Origin: Tritrichomonas musculus | Taxonomy: Eukaryota > Parabasalia > Tritrichomonadida > Tritrichomonadidae | Assembly (NCBI GenBank): GCA_039105265.1 | Contig: JAPFFF010000008.1 | Location: forward strand, 3,658,001 to 3,722,000 | Reading direction: 5' to 3' | DNA: 64,000 bases | Part shown: positions 9,775-20,797 of the stretch, piece by piece | Layout of the letters: every line of letters starts with the position of its first letter | Numbering within the stretch: the stretch's first letter is position 1 | Translations under genes and position numbers: made by a program | The notes under the pieces: model-generated | What the model was told of the DNA's origin: nothing | The model's database searches: none | The model's input: the letters and a program-made list of their open reading frames with translations, nothing else

Positions 9775-11826
9775 TTTCTGAACTGGTTGAGCACTTTGAG
9801 GAAATGTTTGTTCATGCAATTTGATTTGATTTTGTGCTTCATCTGCGGAAACAGAAATGCTTCTAACAAAAATTTTTGCTCCAGCAGAATTGCTGTTATT
9901 TCCTTTTTTATATGTTTTTGGTATTTGGTAAGACCATTCATTAACAATATCAAGAGCTGCTCCAGTTCGATCATCACCTTCAAAATATTGGAGAGCAACC
10001 TTTTTTGAATCTGATGGCATTTGGCTAATACTCTGTTTACATCTCAAAAGAGCTTCAGATAATGCAACTTGTTCGGGATCATTCGGTGGTGGTGGTCCAA
10101 AAGGTCCTCCAATTTCTTTAAATTTGAGACCAACTTCACCTACTAAACCAAAAAATGCAGCTGCAATTAATTGAGGATGACAGCAATCTATACCATCTAA
10201 ATATATTGTTTCACTGTTCTCTTCTTCGAGCATTTTTGCACCTGCCATGTTGATGCGGCCATGTGTTGTATTTCGAATGTTATATTTAGCACATGTATTC
10301 ATGTTTTGTAAAGTTTTAACACAATTTTTAATTATGTTCTCGTATGAATCGTAGCCATGACACATTGATCGAACGTTCCCAAAATATTGTTCCAAACAAT
10401 GAGTACCTAAACGGTCAAGTCCAACTTCTGGAAAATTATTTAATGTATAAATAACTGCCATTGTGGAATTGAGGCAACGGATCATGAAATATTTTTGTGC
10501 GAAGCAAACAGCAACTGTTGTTAAACAAGAATTTGTTGTGACTTCAGCAATTTTTTTTTGTTCAATGCTTTGTAAATAAAAACCATAAAATATTTCAAAA
10601 GCAGTTTGCAATAAAAAAAGTCTTGATTGTCTAGATAAATTTTGAACAAAAATTGCTGATGACCAAAGGCAAAATGGCAAGAAATATACAGCAGCTCCAA
10701 ACATTTCTGCATCGATTAATTTTTGAAGGTTTTTCATAGTAAATAGTTGTTGAGTATAACAATCTCTCATCTTCCCTGTTTTAGTTATGTCGGTTAATGC
10801 AGGTCCAAGTTGTAAAATTGGTTCAATATCACAAGCTGTAAATGAATATTCTAAAGAATCTACTCTCACCGTTACATATGTTGTTAGAATTCTACTTCTT
10901 GCTAGTTTTAAAATGTGCAAGAGATCACCAAAGTATTTTAAATCTTCATGATTTGAATATGCAGTATATGCATCAGCAAAATTGCCATTTTTTAAACAAT
11001 CTTCATAAATTTTAAAAGTGGTTTCGTTAACCTCATTGTAATTTGGGTCACCATCTGTGGAAACACCAATTAACCTGATTCCTTCATCTGCTAGTTTCTT
11101 ATTGATTAAAACAATTTTTTGTATAATTTCACAATTAGCAAAGCCATTCTGATGTGGCGTTATATGTAGTGGAAGACATGGATATGCTGGATTCACGGGT
11201 TGCAGGTAAAACACAAATGCATATTTTTTATTTTTATGAAATAAACGATCAAATGAACACGCATCAACACCAAGAATTGCCGGAATAACATCATTTTCGT
11301 TACAAATATTTTTTCGATATTGATTAATAATTTCATTAATTAAATTTATATCTGTAATAAATGAAATTGTATCATTGGTCGATTTTGAAAACTTTGTATC
11401 TAAACTTTTTTCTGATGGAAAACAAAAAATATCTTTGATCATTTCATATATCTTAAGACTATTTGATCTAACCATATTTGCAATATCATATACTTCTTCG
11501 CGGTATCTATTTCCTTCTCCATCTGTATCAATTTTTGAATTTTCAAGCATATTGTCAATAAATATATTAGTTAAGGACGGGCTTTGCATTATTATTTCGT
11601 TTTCTGAAGGCATTTTTGGAATCTCTTGTGAGATAACTGTTGAGTCTTTTTTGGACTCAAGATGATCGAGAATAAATGTAGCTAAATTTGCATATGATCT
11701 GTCGATTCCTTTTATTCTATCAATTTCTGTAAGAGCTCTGACAAGGCGGCCTTTCATTCCATTATATTGATATATACTTACACCGGTCTTTGAAGTCATT
11801 ATGACAAATTTATGATATAAAATCAA
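9289..11826 (-). CDS. P-element/THAP9-like transposase, full-length copy
   Basis: 845 residues. An N-terminal segment around residues 115-135 (ANMVRSNSLKIYEMIKDIF then FPSEKSLDTKF) resembles the conserved 'SxxAYxxL...LPSxxTL' block before the catalytic domain of P-element/THAP9 transposases. The RNase-H-fold acidic candidates are Asp in ILGVDACSFD (~185), Asp in GVSTDGDPNYN (~255), a DLLHILKLARS motif matching the 'H-L-K-R-N' block, and Glu in THCLEQYFGNVRS (~480), matching the family's late glutamate. A basic AT-hook-like KKRGRPKKK lies at ~686. There is no THAP zinc finger, so the DNA-binding part differs from animal P elements. A second Met (MTSKTGVSIYQ, residue 10) may be the true start. 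Superfamily placement is by eye and is moderate. Confidence 0.65.
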   Translation of the reverse strand: MILYHKFVIMTSKTGVSIYQYNGMKGRLVRALTEIDRIKGIDRSYANLATFILDHLESKKDSTVISQEIPKMPSENEIIMQSPSLTNIFIDNMLENSKIDTDGEGNRYREEVYDIANMVRSNSLKIYEMIKDIFCFPSEKSLDTKFSKSTNDTISFITDINLINEIINQYRKNICNENDVIPAILGVDACSFDRLFHKNKKYAFVFYLQPVNPAYPCLPLHITPHQNGFANCEIIQKIVLINKKLADEGIRLIGVSTDGDPNYNEVNETTFKIYEDCLKNGNFADAYTAYSNHEDLKYFGDLLHILKLARSRILTTYVTVRVDSLEYSFTACDIEPILQLGPALTDITKTGKMRDCYTQQLFTMKNLQKLIDAEMFGAAVYFLPFCLWSSAIFVQNLSRQSRLFLLQTAFEIFYGFYLQSIEQKKIAEVTTNSCLTTVAVCFAQKYFMIRCLNSTMAVIYTLNNFPEVGLDRLGTHCLEQYFGNVRSMCHGYDSYENIIKNCVKTLQNMNTCAKYNIRNTTHGRINMAGAKMLEEENSETIYLDGIDCCHPQLIAAAFFGLVGEVGLKFKEIGGPFGPPPPNDPEQVALSEALLRCKQSISQMPSDSKKVALQYFEGDDRTGAALDIVNEWSYQIPKTYKKGNNSNSAGAKIFVRSISVSADEAQNQIKLHEQTFPQSAQPVQKKRGRPKKKNQFLPSSVITTSLYPSQIQQIEKYQDSICDQKLEIFQTMIKSAEEVENEEYTQATNESYQMACPNLWDVISPYSRYLIERHVEHFGHDRNLINGSIPLCFDCTPVNQNFESFQAIANFGMKKKAYKFLSMAKPTKYDDVVKAFVPNPDEILGQ

Positions 11827-12749
11827 AGGGATCTCAATTTCCTATTCAAATTAATTGTAACATCTCACTTAATTTTTTGAAAAATAAAAATAAAATTGAA
11901 ATATAATTATTTTTTTTATATTTTATAATTTGACATCAATTCATATATCCACATCAATTCATATTTTTTATTTAATTTTAGCTCGGTATTTTATTAGATG
12001 TTAATTATAAATGGTATATTTCTTCTTATAAACCATAAAATGATTTTTTTAATAAGATATTAAAGAAATCATTTCTCACTAAATTCTCACAAAATTAGTT
12101 TCAGATGTATTTACTTTGATATCTTTTAATCAGATTAAAATTTGGGAAATTGGCTCGACAAATCGCCATTAATTTTTATGAACTATCATTGGTTTAATTG
12201 AAATTACACAACCATGATCCATTGTTTCCAAAAAAATCAAGAATTTTTCAGAAGGTGAAAAAACGAGTCTAAACAAAATATTGAATACTAAAATAAAATA
12301 GACGTTTATTTGAATGGAATTGATTTTAAAACGTGCGTATCTTTTTTTAATGGCTATATCAAGTTTCTTTGGCTCGATAGATTTTTATTATTTTTTATAT
12401 ATTTTTCATTATTTTAAAATTATCCAATATTATTAAGCCAATCTTTCTAGAAAAATCATGAAAATTTCCATTGCTATTTACATTGTATTTATCTTGGATG
12501 AATGAAAATATTTTTATTATAAAAATAATAATATAAAGCATTTAATAGATAAATAATATTATATTTATATTTATCTATTTATAGCTCAATCACATCATGT
12601 CAATTTGAGATATTTACGTAAAAAATATATTTGCTTAAAATTCTATATTTGTACTATTTAAACCAAATATATAAACATATTTTATTACTAATAAATTTTT
12701 TAAAGTATATAAAAAGATAAACGTATTTAAAAAAACATTCCATACATTT
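9775..12749 (-). repeat. Right arm of the 7.1-kb palindrome (2,975 bp)
   Basis: Reverse complement of 5617-8591, same length, no difference noticed. It contains the first ~684 codons of the full-length transposase gene and ~920 bp of upstream non-coding DNA that is equally conserved, so the duplication is very recent or maintained by gene conversion. Confidence 0.95.
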
Positions 12750-14652
12750 GAGAAAAAAAGAGATTTCTGAGGAGTATAAAAAATAAAGTACTCAAAAAAT
12801 GAAATTAGCAATAAAAAGAAATCCAACGTCACGATTCCAGATTTTTTTATTTATTTCATAATAAGATTTCAAAATTAAACTAGTTGATCAGCCTTTTTTT
12901 CCAACTTGTGCCTATTGATCTAATGAATGTTCCTTATCATATCTTCATTCTTGGAAATATTTAAGAGCAAGCAAACACAAAATATTATAACTTATTGTTT
13001 TTTATCAGCATTGCTCCAATCAAGATTTTTTTTAATCATGATAGTTGTTATAAAACACTCATTCTTTGATTCACTTTTTGAAAGAGTGAAAATTGAATAC
13101 TTTACCTTATTATGCTCTCTCAAATCTTTTTTTTTCAAAATAATTATATCCTATAATTTATAAGATAATTAAAGTGTTTATATTCTTATTTAATTTTTAT
13201 AATATATTTATAAATATAATAATAGATAATATTTAATTAATATATTATTTTAAATAATATATTTTATAAATTTGTATCTGTAAGAATTTAATTGAATGCT
13301 AAAAAATGAATATCTTATATATAAAAAGCTTTTTACATATATTTTCTATAATTAACTATTATATAATTAATTATATTAATTTTAAATCCTAAAACCTATT
13401 TTAATAATTGATATATATATGTATATATTCGTTTTTTATTTTAAAAAAATTGAATAAATGAGTTATAATTTGAATTTGGAAAATTAAAACCTCTTGTTTG
13501 AAAATGTCGCTTAAATAATCTGCTGTAGAGTTTGATGATCTAATACAACAACACAGCCAACAATATTTGATTATTTGATAAATTTTCTTTCCAAAATACC
13601 GCAACTACCGCAAGATGATTGAAAAAAAAAAAAAAAAAAATATTATAATGTATTGCCTAAAATGCAATAAATCTCAAAATACACAAAAGATACATCTCGA
13701 AAAACGCATTTTTCCAAAATTAGGAGAAAATAAATATTTTCGAAATTCTCTTTAAATATCACGATTTCTATTTCCAAATTGTTCATTTATTCCATAAAAT
13801 TATCAATATTTTCTATTTTTAACCATTTTGCACCAAAATATTACATAATTTTGAAAATTTATCAAAAAATTTAAATCAATCGGAAAGGCGCAAATATAAA
13901 TTTTAATTTCTCTGATATTTTGGAACACTTTTTAGCAAATTCTTACTTGGATTAAATGATGGAAGACATTTCTTTTCATCTTTTTTATTTTTCATTCAAT
14001 AAAAATCTTTTTATTCAATTTTTTTTATTTTTTTTGCATTGAAAAATGCAAAATTGAGACGAATCAAAACTCAGACCACTAATTGAATGGAAAAGTGTTC
14101 TAAATTGAGAAGACGAAAAATAAAATAACCGCTCAAAAGGCCAATATAAGGTTGAAAGTGGTCCGACTTTTGATTCCCAGTTTACTTCTGAATTTCAATA
14201 GAAATCCCCTTTATTATACTTTATTTCGTGTAAACGTACGGAATTGAGAATAACTCTCAGAAACTCTAACAATTTTTGAGAGAACTACAAATAAATATAA
14301 CCATATTTCATATTTTTGACAGAAAAAATTGTTCCTGGCTACTTTCTACAAATTTTGTCAATCGGAAAATAAAATGAAACCGTATATTTCTCAGACACTT
14401 CTGATTTCAAGCCTTTTTAAGTAATACTCTCAATAATGATCAAGGACGTTTAGGTAATGTCCTTAAAAAATCGAATATTTAAAGAATGATTTTACTTGTT
14501 TATGCAGTAATAAGCCATCTTTATCTCAAAATCAAGTATGCTACTATGGACCAATGGACACCGTTTATTTTATTATTCTTATTATTTCAATGTTTCTTTC
14601 TAATAAGACATTTTTTTCAATCAAAAGATCTGTTATGCCATCTGTTTAATAC
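12750..14652. other. AT-rich intergenic region, no gene recognised
   Basis: Short open frames here (for example near 12927-13163 and 13401-13604) are low-complexity, Phe/Ile/Leu-rich and show no family resemblance; I do not call them genes. An A-run of about 20 lies at ~13622-13640. The 13.7-14.4 kb part is slightly less A/T-rich but carries no readable protein or RNA. Confidence 0.45.
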
Positions 14653-15077
14653 GTTGATCAGGGGAATCGTATTTTTCTACGCCACTTTTTGAAAACTTTT
14701 AAACTTTTTGAATACTTTATTATACATTTTTTATTCAATTTTTGCTAAATAATGCATAAATATTTAGTTCAAATGGCTTCCCGATTCATCCAGCAATTCA
14801 AGGAGCCTGATTCGGCTTCGCACAGCTCTGTGGTGATCACTGGTGCGTATATTCCTGAAAAATTATGTAAAAATAAAAAAAAATTATATCAAAAAAAGTA
14901 AATAGTTATAATTTTTAGAGAAAATTTAAATTTACGATTTTTTTGGTTAATTTTCTTAACAGAGTAAGTTAAATTTCACCTTAAGATGGCGGTTTTATAC
15001 TTTCCATGAATAGCTATTCATGGATAGAAAAACCATTCAAAAAGTGGCGTAGAAAAAAACGATTGTCCCGTTGATCA
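14653..15077. mobile_element. Short inverted-repeat element (MITE-like)
   Basis: TIRs at 14665-14693 and 15036-15064 share AATCGTnTTTTTCTACGCCA and the following CTTTTTGAA, and partial pairing extends outward to GTTGATCA/TGATCAAC. The interior holds a perfect 20-bp palindrome (CCATGAATAGCTATTCATGG, 15004-15023) and a GC-richer ~95-bp patch at 14773-14870 with an open frame of about 41 codons starting MASRFIQQFKEPDSASHSS. That frame may be a captured gene fragment; I cannot identify it. Confidence 0.55.
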
Positions 15078-15950
15078 TGATAAAAGCAACACATCACTAA
15101 TATAATTTTATCGTTTATTAATTATTATTTTTAAAGCTTTTATTTGCATTTTTTATTACGCTTATCAAATATATATATCAAAATTTCAATTTTATATTTT
15201 TTTTACGCACTCAGAAAAATTGAGAATATTTTTACAATCTTTAATTTATAAATATAGCTGGGATGGTGGAATAAATTTTAATAATATTATGTATTATTAA
15301 TAGATATGATGTATTGAATTTAAATATTTGATATTAAGAATATTCATCATTAAATAGTTTTATTTGAGTTACACACTCATCTTTTCACCTAACTTTATTG
15401 AATTAAAATTGAATGGTGATATAAAATTGAATTGGTGATCTTTGCTTTTCACCCAGTTCTCATCATCTAAAGAGAAACATAAAAAAAGCAAATCGTTACG
15501 ATATTCGTAAAGTGCACCTTTGCTTATATTATAAATGGCGTTGAAAAGTTTTGATATGGGAATATAATTATGGGGTGTGCAAAAATTGAATGCTTTTCAT
15601 TCAAATTTTCTTTGGAAAAAAATTTTTTATACCGTAATTCAAATAATCTCAGACATAAAGAAAAATTCTCAGACATTTTTGAGAAAACTCACTGAAAGAC
15701 TTTCAATTTTTTTCAAAAAACTTTCAAAATTCCTACTTTTTCAATGAAGAATAAAAAGGTCAAATATCATTGCCTATTCAAATCATTGAACAAATATACT
15801 CTTAAAATAATTCTATAGATTGAATAAATTCTTTCAAATAATTAAAAGTTTTCTCAAAAATGTCTGAGATTAATTGAATATATCTGAGATTTTTGGAATT
15901 ACTGTACTACACCCTAAAAAAAGGAATGTGAAATTTCGAACCTTATTTTT
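15078..15950. other. AT-rich intergenic, no feature recognised
   Basis: Nothing coding or repeated was recognised, apart from short A/T tracts and scattered TTCAAAAAG-type strings common across the window's non-coding DNA. Confidence 0.4.
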
Positions 15951-15957
15951 TTTAATT

Positions 15958-16125
15958 TTTGAGCTATGCTCAAGCAATGCTCAAAAAAGTTCTAATAATA
16001 AGCTCATATGGTAATAAAAGTGGAAAATTGGACATTTCTCGAGCATGCTCGAGCAAGGACTTTTGGCTCGAGCAATGCTCTTGCCCGAAAATTATTTTGA
16101 GCAAACCGCTTGGCTCGTGCTCGTA
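15958..16125. repeat. Cluster of GAGCATGCTC-type palindromic motifs
   Basis: At least eight GAGC/GCTC half-sites occur in ~160 bp, including GAGCTATGCTC, CTCGAGCATGCTCGAG and TCGAGCAATGCTC, arranged as overlapping inverted repeats. It stands out from the surrounding A/T-rich DNA. It could be the subterminal repeat array of a transposon or a protein-binding cluster. Confidence 0.5.
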
Positions 16126-16537
16126 ATGCCTCCCTGCTCCCTACAAATTCGTCTTTTTTTTTTTTAATATTTTGTTTCTATCTTTGCATTTTTATGTTAT
16201 TTTATAAATATTATTACAAAATAAAAATAATGTTAATGTATAGTGTATACTTATTCATAAAATATCAAAAAAAGTATCGAATAACATTTAAATAATAATC
16301 ATAGAAATCTGACAAAAAGATAAATAAATGTTCTATTATATATTATTCTATTGATAGAATATGATAAACCACAAATTTTATCAGTTTTGCAAACTTAAAA
16401 TAAAATAATAAATTTCAACTTTTTTTTTGTTTGTGTTACTTCATTAACATTAATATTATATAACTCTGCTATGTTTTAATGATAAATATAATATATTATT
16501 TTAAAAAAATTTTTGATATCAAAAATAACGATTAGTA

Positions 16538-17700
16538 AGAGGTATTCATGTGAGGTGACTTAACGTCTTTGATAATTTTTATAATTGCATTTTTTCAGCC
16601 AATTTAAAGTTTTGAAGACTCAGATTAAGAGAAACAAATTTCTTACCTGTGGAGATTGTATTAAGCATGATTTTTTGAAAAAATAATGTTAAAAATTTTT
16701 TTCCTAATATCTTGATATTTTTACTCAATTTAAAATATATGCCAGATATTTAAAATAATAAAGGTAATTTATTAGTACTATAATTTATTGTGAGACTTAA
16801 AATTTTGTTCTTTGTTTTATATGTAAAAATAATGAAGATTTTAAAATTTGAAAATGAATTTTTTTGCAAAAAAGTAGAATATTTAAAAATTCGCTCGTTA
16901 AATTTTTATATATTTTATGTATATGTTTTGGCTTAATCTGAATTATTCAGTTGAGAATGGAATATATTGGCTATGCGCTCATTTTTGAGAAATGTTGATT
17001 TTACTTTATATTATTAATTTTATTGGTGCAAAATGCCAAAATCAAAAAAATGAGAAAAACTTTTTTTAAATATTTATGTTCTCTTGAATTAACTTTGATA
17101 ACAATAATTTAATTACATTGAATAATAATAAAAAATAAAAAAAATCATAGTTCATTAATTATAAAATGCAAAATATTAGTTATAAAATTATAATTTTTTA
17201 CGATAATTTAATTCAATTCATCTGAAAAGTTTCTATGTTTATTAATTAAATTGTAATATAATATTGAGAGAATAAATATTTTTTCAAAAAAAAGATGATT
17301 ATAAATTCAATTGATTATTTATTAATTTGTATAAAATGATCGTTCCTAAAATATTGAAAAATAATTATATCTAATCTATATATTTCTTAATTATAAAAGT
17401 TAAAAATACAAATTAATTTTAAATATAAACTAATAATATATGTATTAACTAATTTGAATATTAATAATCACATATAATGCATATTTATTAATAAATAATT
17501 ATATTTTTATATTTCTATTGAAATTATAAAAATTCAGAAGTAAAGTTATTTATACTCACAAAAATATATTAAATTCATATCTTGAAAATGGAGGCTCAAA
17601 GAATTATACAAATCATTATATAATCAAATTATAAAATATCAAAAAATATAAAATGTTTTATTTAAAATTTTATCGACGAATTCTCTACATGAATACCTCT
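16538..17700 (+). mobile_element. Non-autonomous element with 8-bp target duplication
   Basis: The termini AGAGGTATTCATGTGAGGTG (left) and AGAGGTATTCATGTAGAGAA (right, reverse complement) share a 14-bp TIR. They are flanked by a perfect 8-bp direct repeat GATTAGTA at 16530-16537 and 17701-17708. The 1,163-bp interior is AT-rich and has no transposase. An 8-bp duplication is typical of hAT and P superfamilies. Solo ends of the same family occur at 1931 and 21809. Confidence 0.85.
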
Positions 17701-17797
17701 GATTAGTAGGGAGAAACGGGTATTTGTCTAAAATATGGTTGTCCTGTGTCATATAGGCTTTAATTCATAAATATACTATTAAAAAATAATCTATAAA

Positions 17798-19129
17798 TTA
17801 TATATTTATTAAAATTGAAACAAGTAATACAATAATTATGGATATAACAGATAGTAAAACAATTGAAATTGTTTTATTTGGAAAAGAAAAAATACTTCTT
17901 TTCCGACATTGCAAAGGATTATTCTTATCAATAATATTATTAATTTCTTTATTCGTTTTCACAACAATTGTATTCCAATCATCATAATTTTCTTTATCTA
18001 TATAAGGAGTAATGAAATTCGACATTTCTCTGATTGCTCCAAAATAAACAAATTGAGGATCATCTGATTGTTCACGTTTTTTGTAGCATTCAATAATTTT
18101 TTTAATTAAGAAAGTTTCTTTTAATATTTTTAAATTCAATTTACCTAATTCTTGCATAATCATAAAATATTTTAAAACAGATAAATGTAAAATTGAGCAA
18201 TTTGGCATTGAAAAAAACTTGTTAATTAAAAAAAGAAACATATCATAATCTTTATCACTAAATCTGTTATGAAAAAGCAAAATAAGGTTGATGATTGAAA
18301 CTGATATATTTGAAGTATCGCACCATTTATCAGTACTCATGACTATTTTACGGAAATCATCAATTCGAGATGATATGATTATTTCTAAAGAATTCCAATT
18401 TGAATTTTTTGAGTATTTTACTGAATATCTATATATTTTTTCGATGAAATAAAAGTTTTTTGAAACTGTTTGATTGTTAAAAGCTAAGTAAACATAGGAC
18501 GAAAACAAAGCATTTTTGGTTAAACTCTCTGCGACAAAATTTTCACACCCGCAATCAATTAAATGAATTAATATTTGTTGTGAATTAAAATTTATGATAC
18601 GTATACCTGTGATATAGCGTGAAACATTATCTATAAAATGAATTGTGAGTAAATGGTAAATAACTTTTTGATCTTCTTCAGAAATTACTTTTTTAATAGT
18701 TTCAAAAGAAGAATTATAATCGCAAACTGAAATGAGATTTTCGAAAAGTTGATTATTACCTACATTTTTATTGAATTGGTAAGGTTCTGGCAACAAAAAT
18801 GCTTCCAAAACTTCTGCATATCTTGTTCTCAAAATATGATTAATTGCATCAAATTTTAATGGGTAATTTGTGAGAAAATCTATGATATTAGTTTCCTGAA
18901 GGAGCCTATTATGAATCTTTATATTGCGTGTAAGTAAAAAAGAAAGGCACTTAATGGATATCAAAGAATCTGCTTTTTGGTCATTAAATGTATAATTGAT
19001 TATTTTTTGAAAATTATCGAATAAGCAATTAATTAATTCTTGATCAGATTGTTGGAGTTTTATATAAAAATCGGTTGAACTAAGATAATCTTCTAATTTG
19101 TTTTGTGAAATATCTGTGATTTCGGTCAT
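17798..19129 (-). CDS. Tail-anchored helical-repeat protein, unrecognised
   Basis: 443 residues, with no family I can name. Residues 1-~390 are rich in amphipathic helices (Leu/Ile/Phe with charged faces), resembling HEAT/ARM-type solenoids, with phrases such as SIKCLSFLLTRN and NLISVCDYNSSFETIKKVI. It ends in a single hydrophobic segment (SIVLLSVISIIIVLLVSILI, ~420-441) with almost nothing after it, preceded by a basic CRKRSIF patch: the signature of a C-tail-anchored membrane protein facing the cytosol. There is no signal peptide. The ATG lies 6-8 bp after TCACTAA on its strand (19131-19137), which fits a trichomonad-type initiator, so the start is likely right. Similar helical style to the SAPS-like gene at 28.8 kb, but relationship not established. 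Confidence 0.65.
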   Translation of the reverse strand: MTEITDISQNKLEDYLSSTDFYIKLQQSDQELINCLFDNFQKIINYTFNDQKADSLISIKCLSFLLTRNIKIHNRLLQETNIIDFLTNYPLKFDAINHILRTRYAEVLEAFLLPEPYQFNKNVGNNQLFENLISVCDYNSSFETIKKVISEEDQKVIYHLLTIHFIDNVSRYITGIRIINFNSQQILIHLIDCGCENFVAESLTKNALFSSYVYLAFNNQTVSKNFYFIEKIYRYSVKYSKNSNWNSLEIIISSRIDDFRKIVMSTDKWCDTSNISVSIINLILLFHNRFSDKDYDMFLFLINKFFSMPNCSILHLSVLKYFMIMQELGKLNLKILKETFLIKKIIECYKKREQSDDPQFVYFGAIREMSNFITPYIDKENYDDWNTIVVKTNKEINNIIDKNNPLQCRKRSIFSFPNKTISIVLLSVISIIIVLLVSILINI

Positions 19130-19220
19130 ATTAGTGATTAAAATTTATTGCAAGAGAGATTGTGCCTCAGCTTTTTGAGAGAACTAATAGAAAAAAATAA
19201 GAAGAAAATGTAGAATAGTA

Positions 19221-20787
19221 AACTTGTTTTTTTAATATTCATCTTCAATTCAAATTTAGAGAAAAAATATATTATTTTTATCAAAAAATTGAATAAAAAA
19301 GCTTTTTTTTCATTTTTAATTCATTTTTTTTTGAAAACATTTGAATATAGCATTGATCGTTTAATAATTTGTGTTAAATCAATTTTCAATAAAAAGGTGA
19401 AATTATTTAAAAAAGCATATTGAATAAATTGAATTGGAGATGTTCTTCTTTTTTATGATTATATATTTCAAAAAGTTAAAAAAATTCAAAGAAATTGAAA
19501 TGATTTGATCGGTTTATTCAAATTTCATAAGGATATAAAACTCCATTGAATGGATTTTGCGCAAAGCAAAGTTTTGTCCTATAAGCATCATGTTTTTGAT
19601 GGACCGTGGCCCAATGGCCGTTTAAAGATTCTCCGTGGATTTCGTGGCATGTTTGGCACCGAGCCAAGAATGAGCTATAATAATTATGAATTATCTCAGG
19701 AGGAATTGCGAACCATACGGCTTGCAGTGCATTGAAAAGTTCATCGGCATTATTAAATCGACGGCCTGCAATCTTATCCTTCATATAATCCCAGACCTGC
19801 TCAATTGGTGAGAGGTCTGGGGATTTTGCAGGCCACTCGACAGACCTTGGCACTTTTTCTGACAAAAAATTTTGGGTTACATGAGAATGGTGGGCTGGAG
19901 CATTATCTTGCTGCCAGACCCACCATCGACCAAATGTGTTATTGAGATCTTCAAAAATACCATTTTGTCCAAGTTGTCTGCAATAATATTCTGAATTAAC
20001 CTTCCCGCTAAAACGAAGGAGTTTGGTTTTGTACCCAAAGGGACCTATCCCAGCCCAGATCATAACAGAAGGTGGATGTGCATTTTTATAATAAAACGAT
20101 TCTGGAGGATAAAGTCCAAAATAACCACAAAAGTGGATTCATCTGTAAATATTATTTTCGGGATCTGAAAATAATTATATTGAATTAAAATTTCTGAAAA
20201 TTTAACTCGATTATTTTTATGTTTTTCTGTTAATTCTACCACTGCGGTTTTTTTGAAATAATTAATTTTTTTTTCATTCAAAATAAACTTGACTTTTGTC
20301 GGAGAGACGTCGAAATCTTTTGAAATTTCGCTTAAAGGTTGGGTTGGATAAGCCGTAACTGTCTCCAGATTGCCATTTGTTGTTTCATCGTTGATTGATT
20401 TTGGAGGTCCTCGTGGTGGGAATAAAGTTTTGTGTTGTTTAAATGATTTGAAAAAGGACTTCACAGTATTTGGACTTCTATTAATCTGATTTCCTATAAA
20501 TGTATATTTTGGGCCATGACAGCCAATTTGAACTAATATTATTATTTTTTCCAGCTCTGTTAAAGGCGTTTTTTGATTCATTTATTTGAAATAATTTTTA
20601 TTAGAAAAATTCAAAGAATCTATGAAAAACTAATTATCAGAAAAATCTAGACGATCATAATCATATTCGAATTATCTCAAAAAAATGAAAAAAATACACG
20701 AAAAAAGATATTTCATTCAATTTTTTGATAAAAAAATAGATTTTCTCTCAAAATTTGAATTGGAGATGAATATTAAAAAAGCAAGTT
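19221..20787 (-). mobile_element. Tc1-type transposon, complete ends, TA target site
   Basis: A TIR of ~38 bp with two mismatches begins AACTTG(T/C)TTTTTTAATATTC on both sides. TA flanks at 19219-19220 and 20788-20789 give a 1,567-bp element with one transposase gene inside, the classic Tc1/mariner layout. The opposite end abuts another element that starts at 20798. Confidence 0.85.
19518..20581 (-). pseudogene. Tc1-type DD34E transposase with one frameshift
   Basis: It starts MNQKTPLTELEKI at 20581 with a helix-turn-helix (RSPNTVKSFFKSF) and a GPPKS linker, then the first catalytic Asp in IFTDEST. In the run ACTTTTGT (near 20129-20132) one T is missing; after it the frame resumes as FCGYFGLYPPESF and continues to the second Asp in QQDNAPAHHS and the catalytic Glu in SPDLSPIEQVWDYMK, exactly 34 residues later. 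The C-terminus is intact. Only one defect is visible, so it is young but non-functional unless frameshifting occurs. Confidence 0.88.
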
Positions 20788-20797
20788 TATTTACATA

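Noticed and set aside
5617..12749. Palindrome as a pure assembly error
   Set aside because: The left copy differs by a precise microhomology-bounded deletion and unique tail, and the outer flanks differ, which a simple mirrored contig would not produce. Long reads are still needed, since arm identity is extreme.
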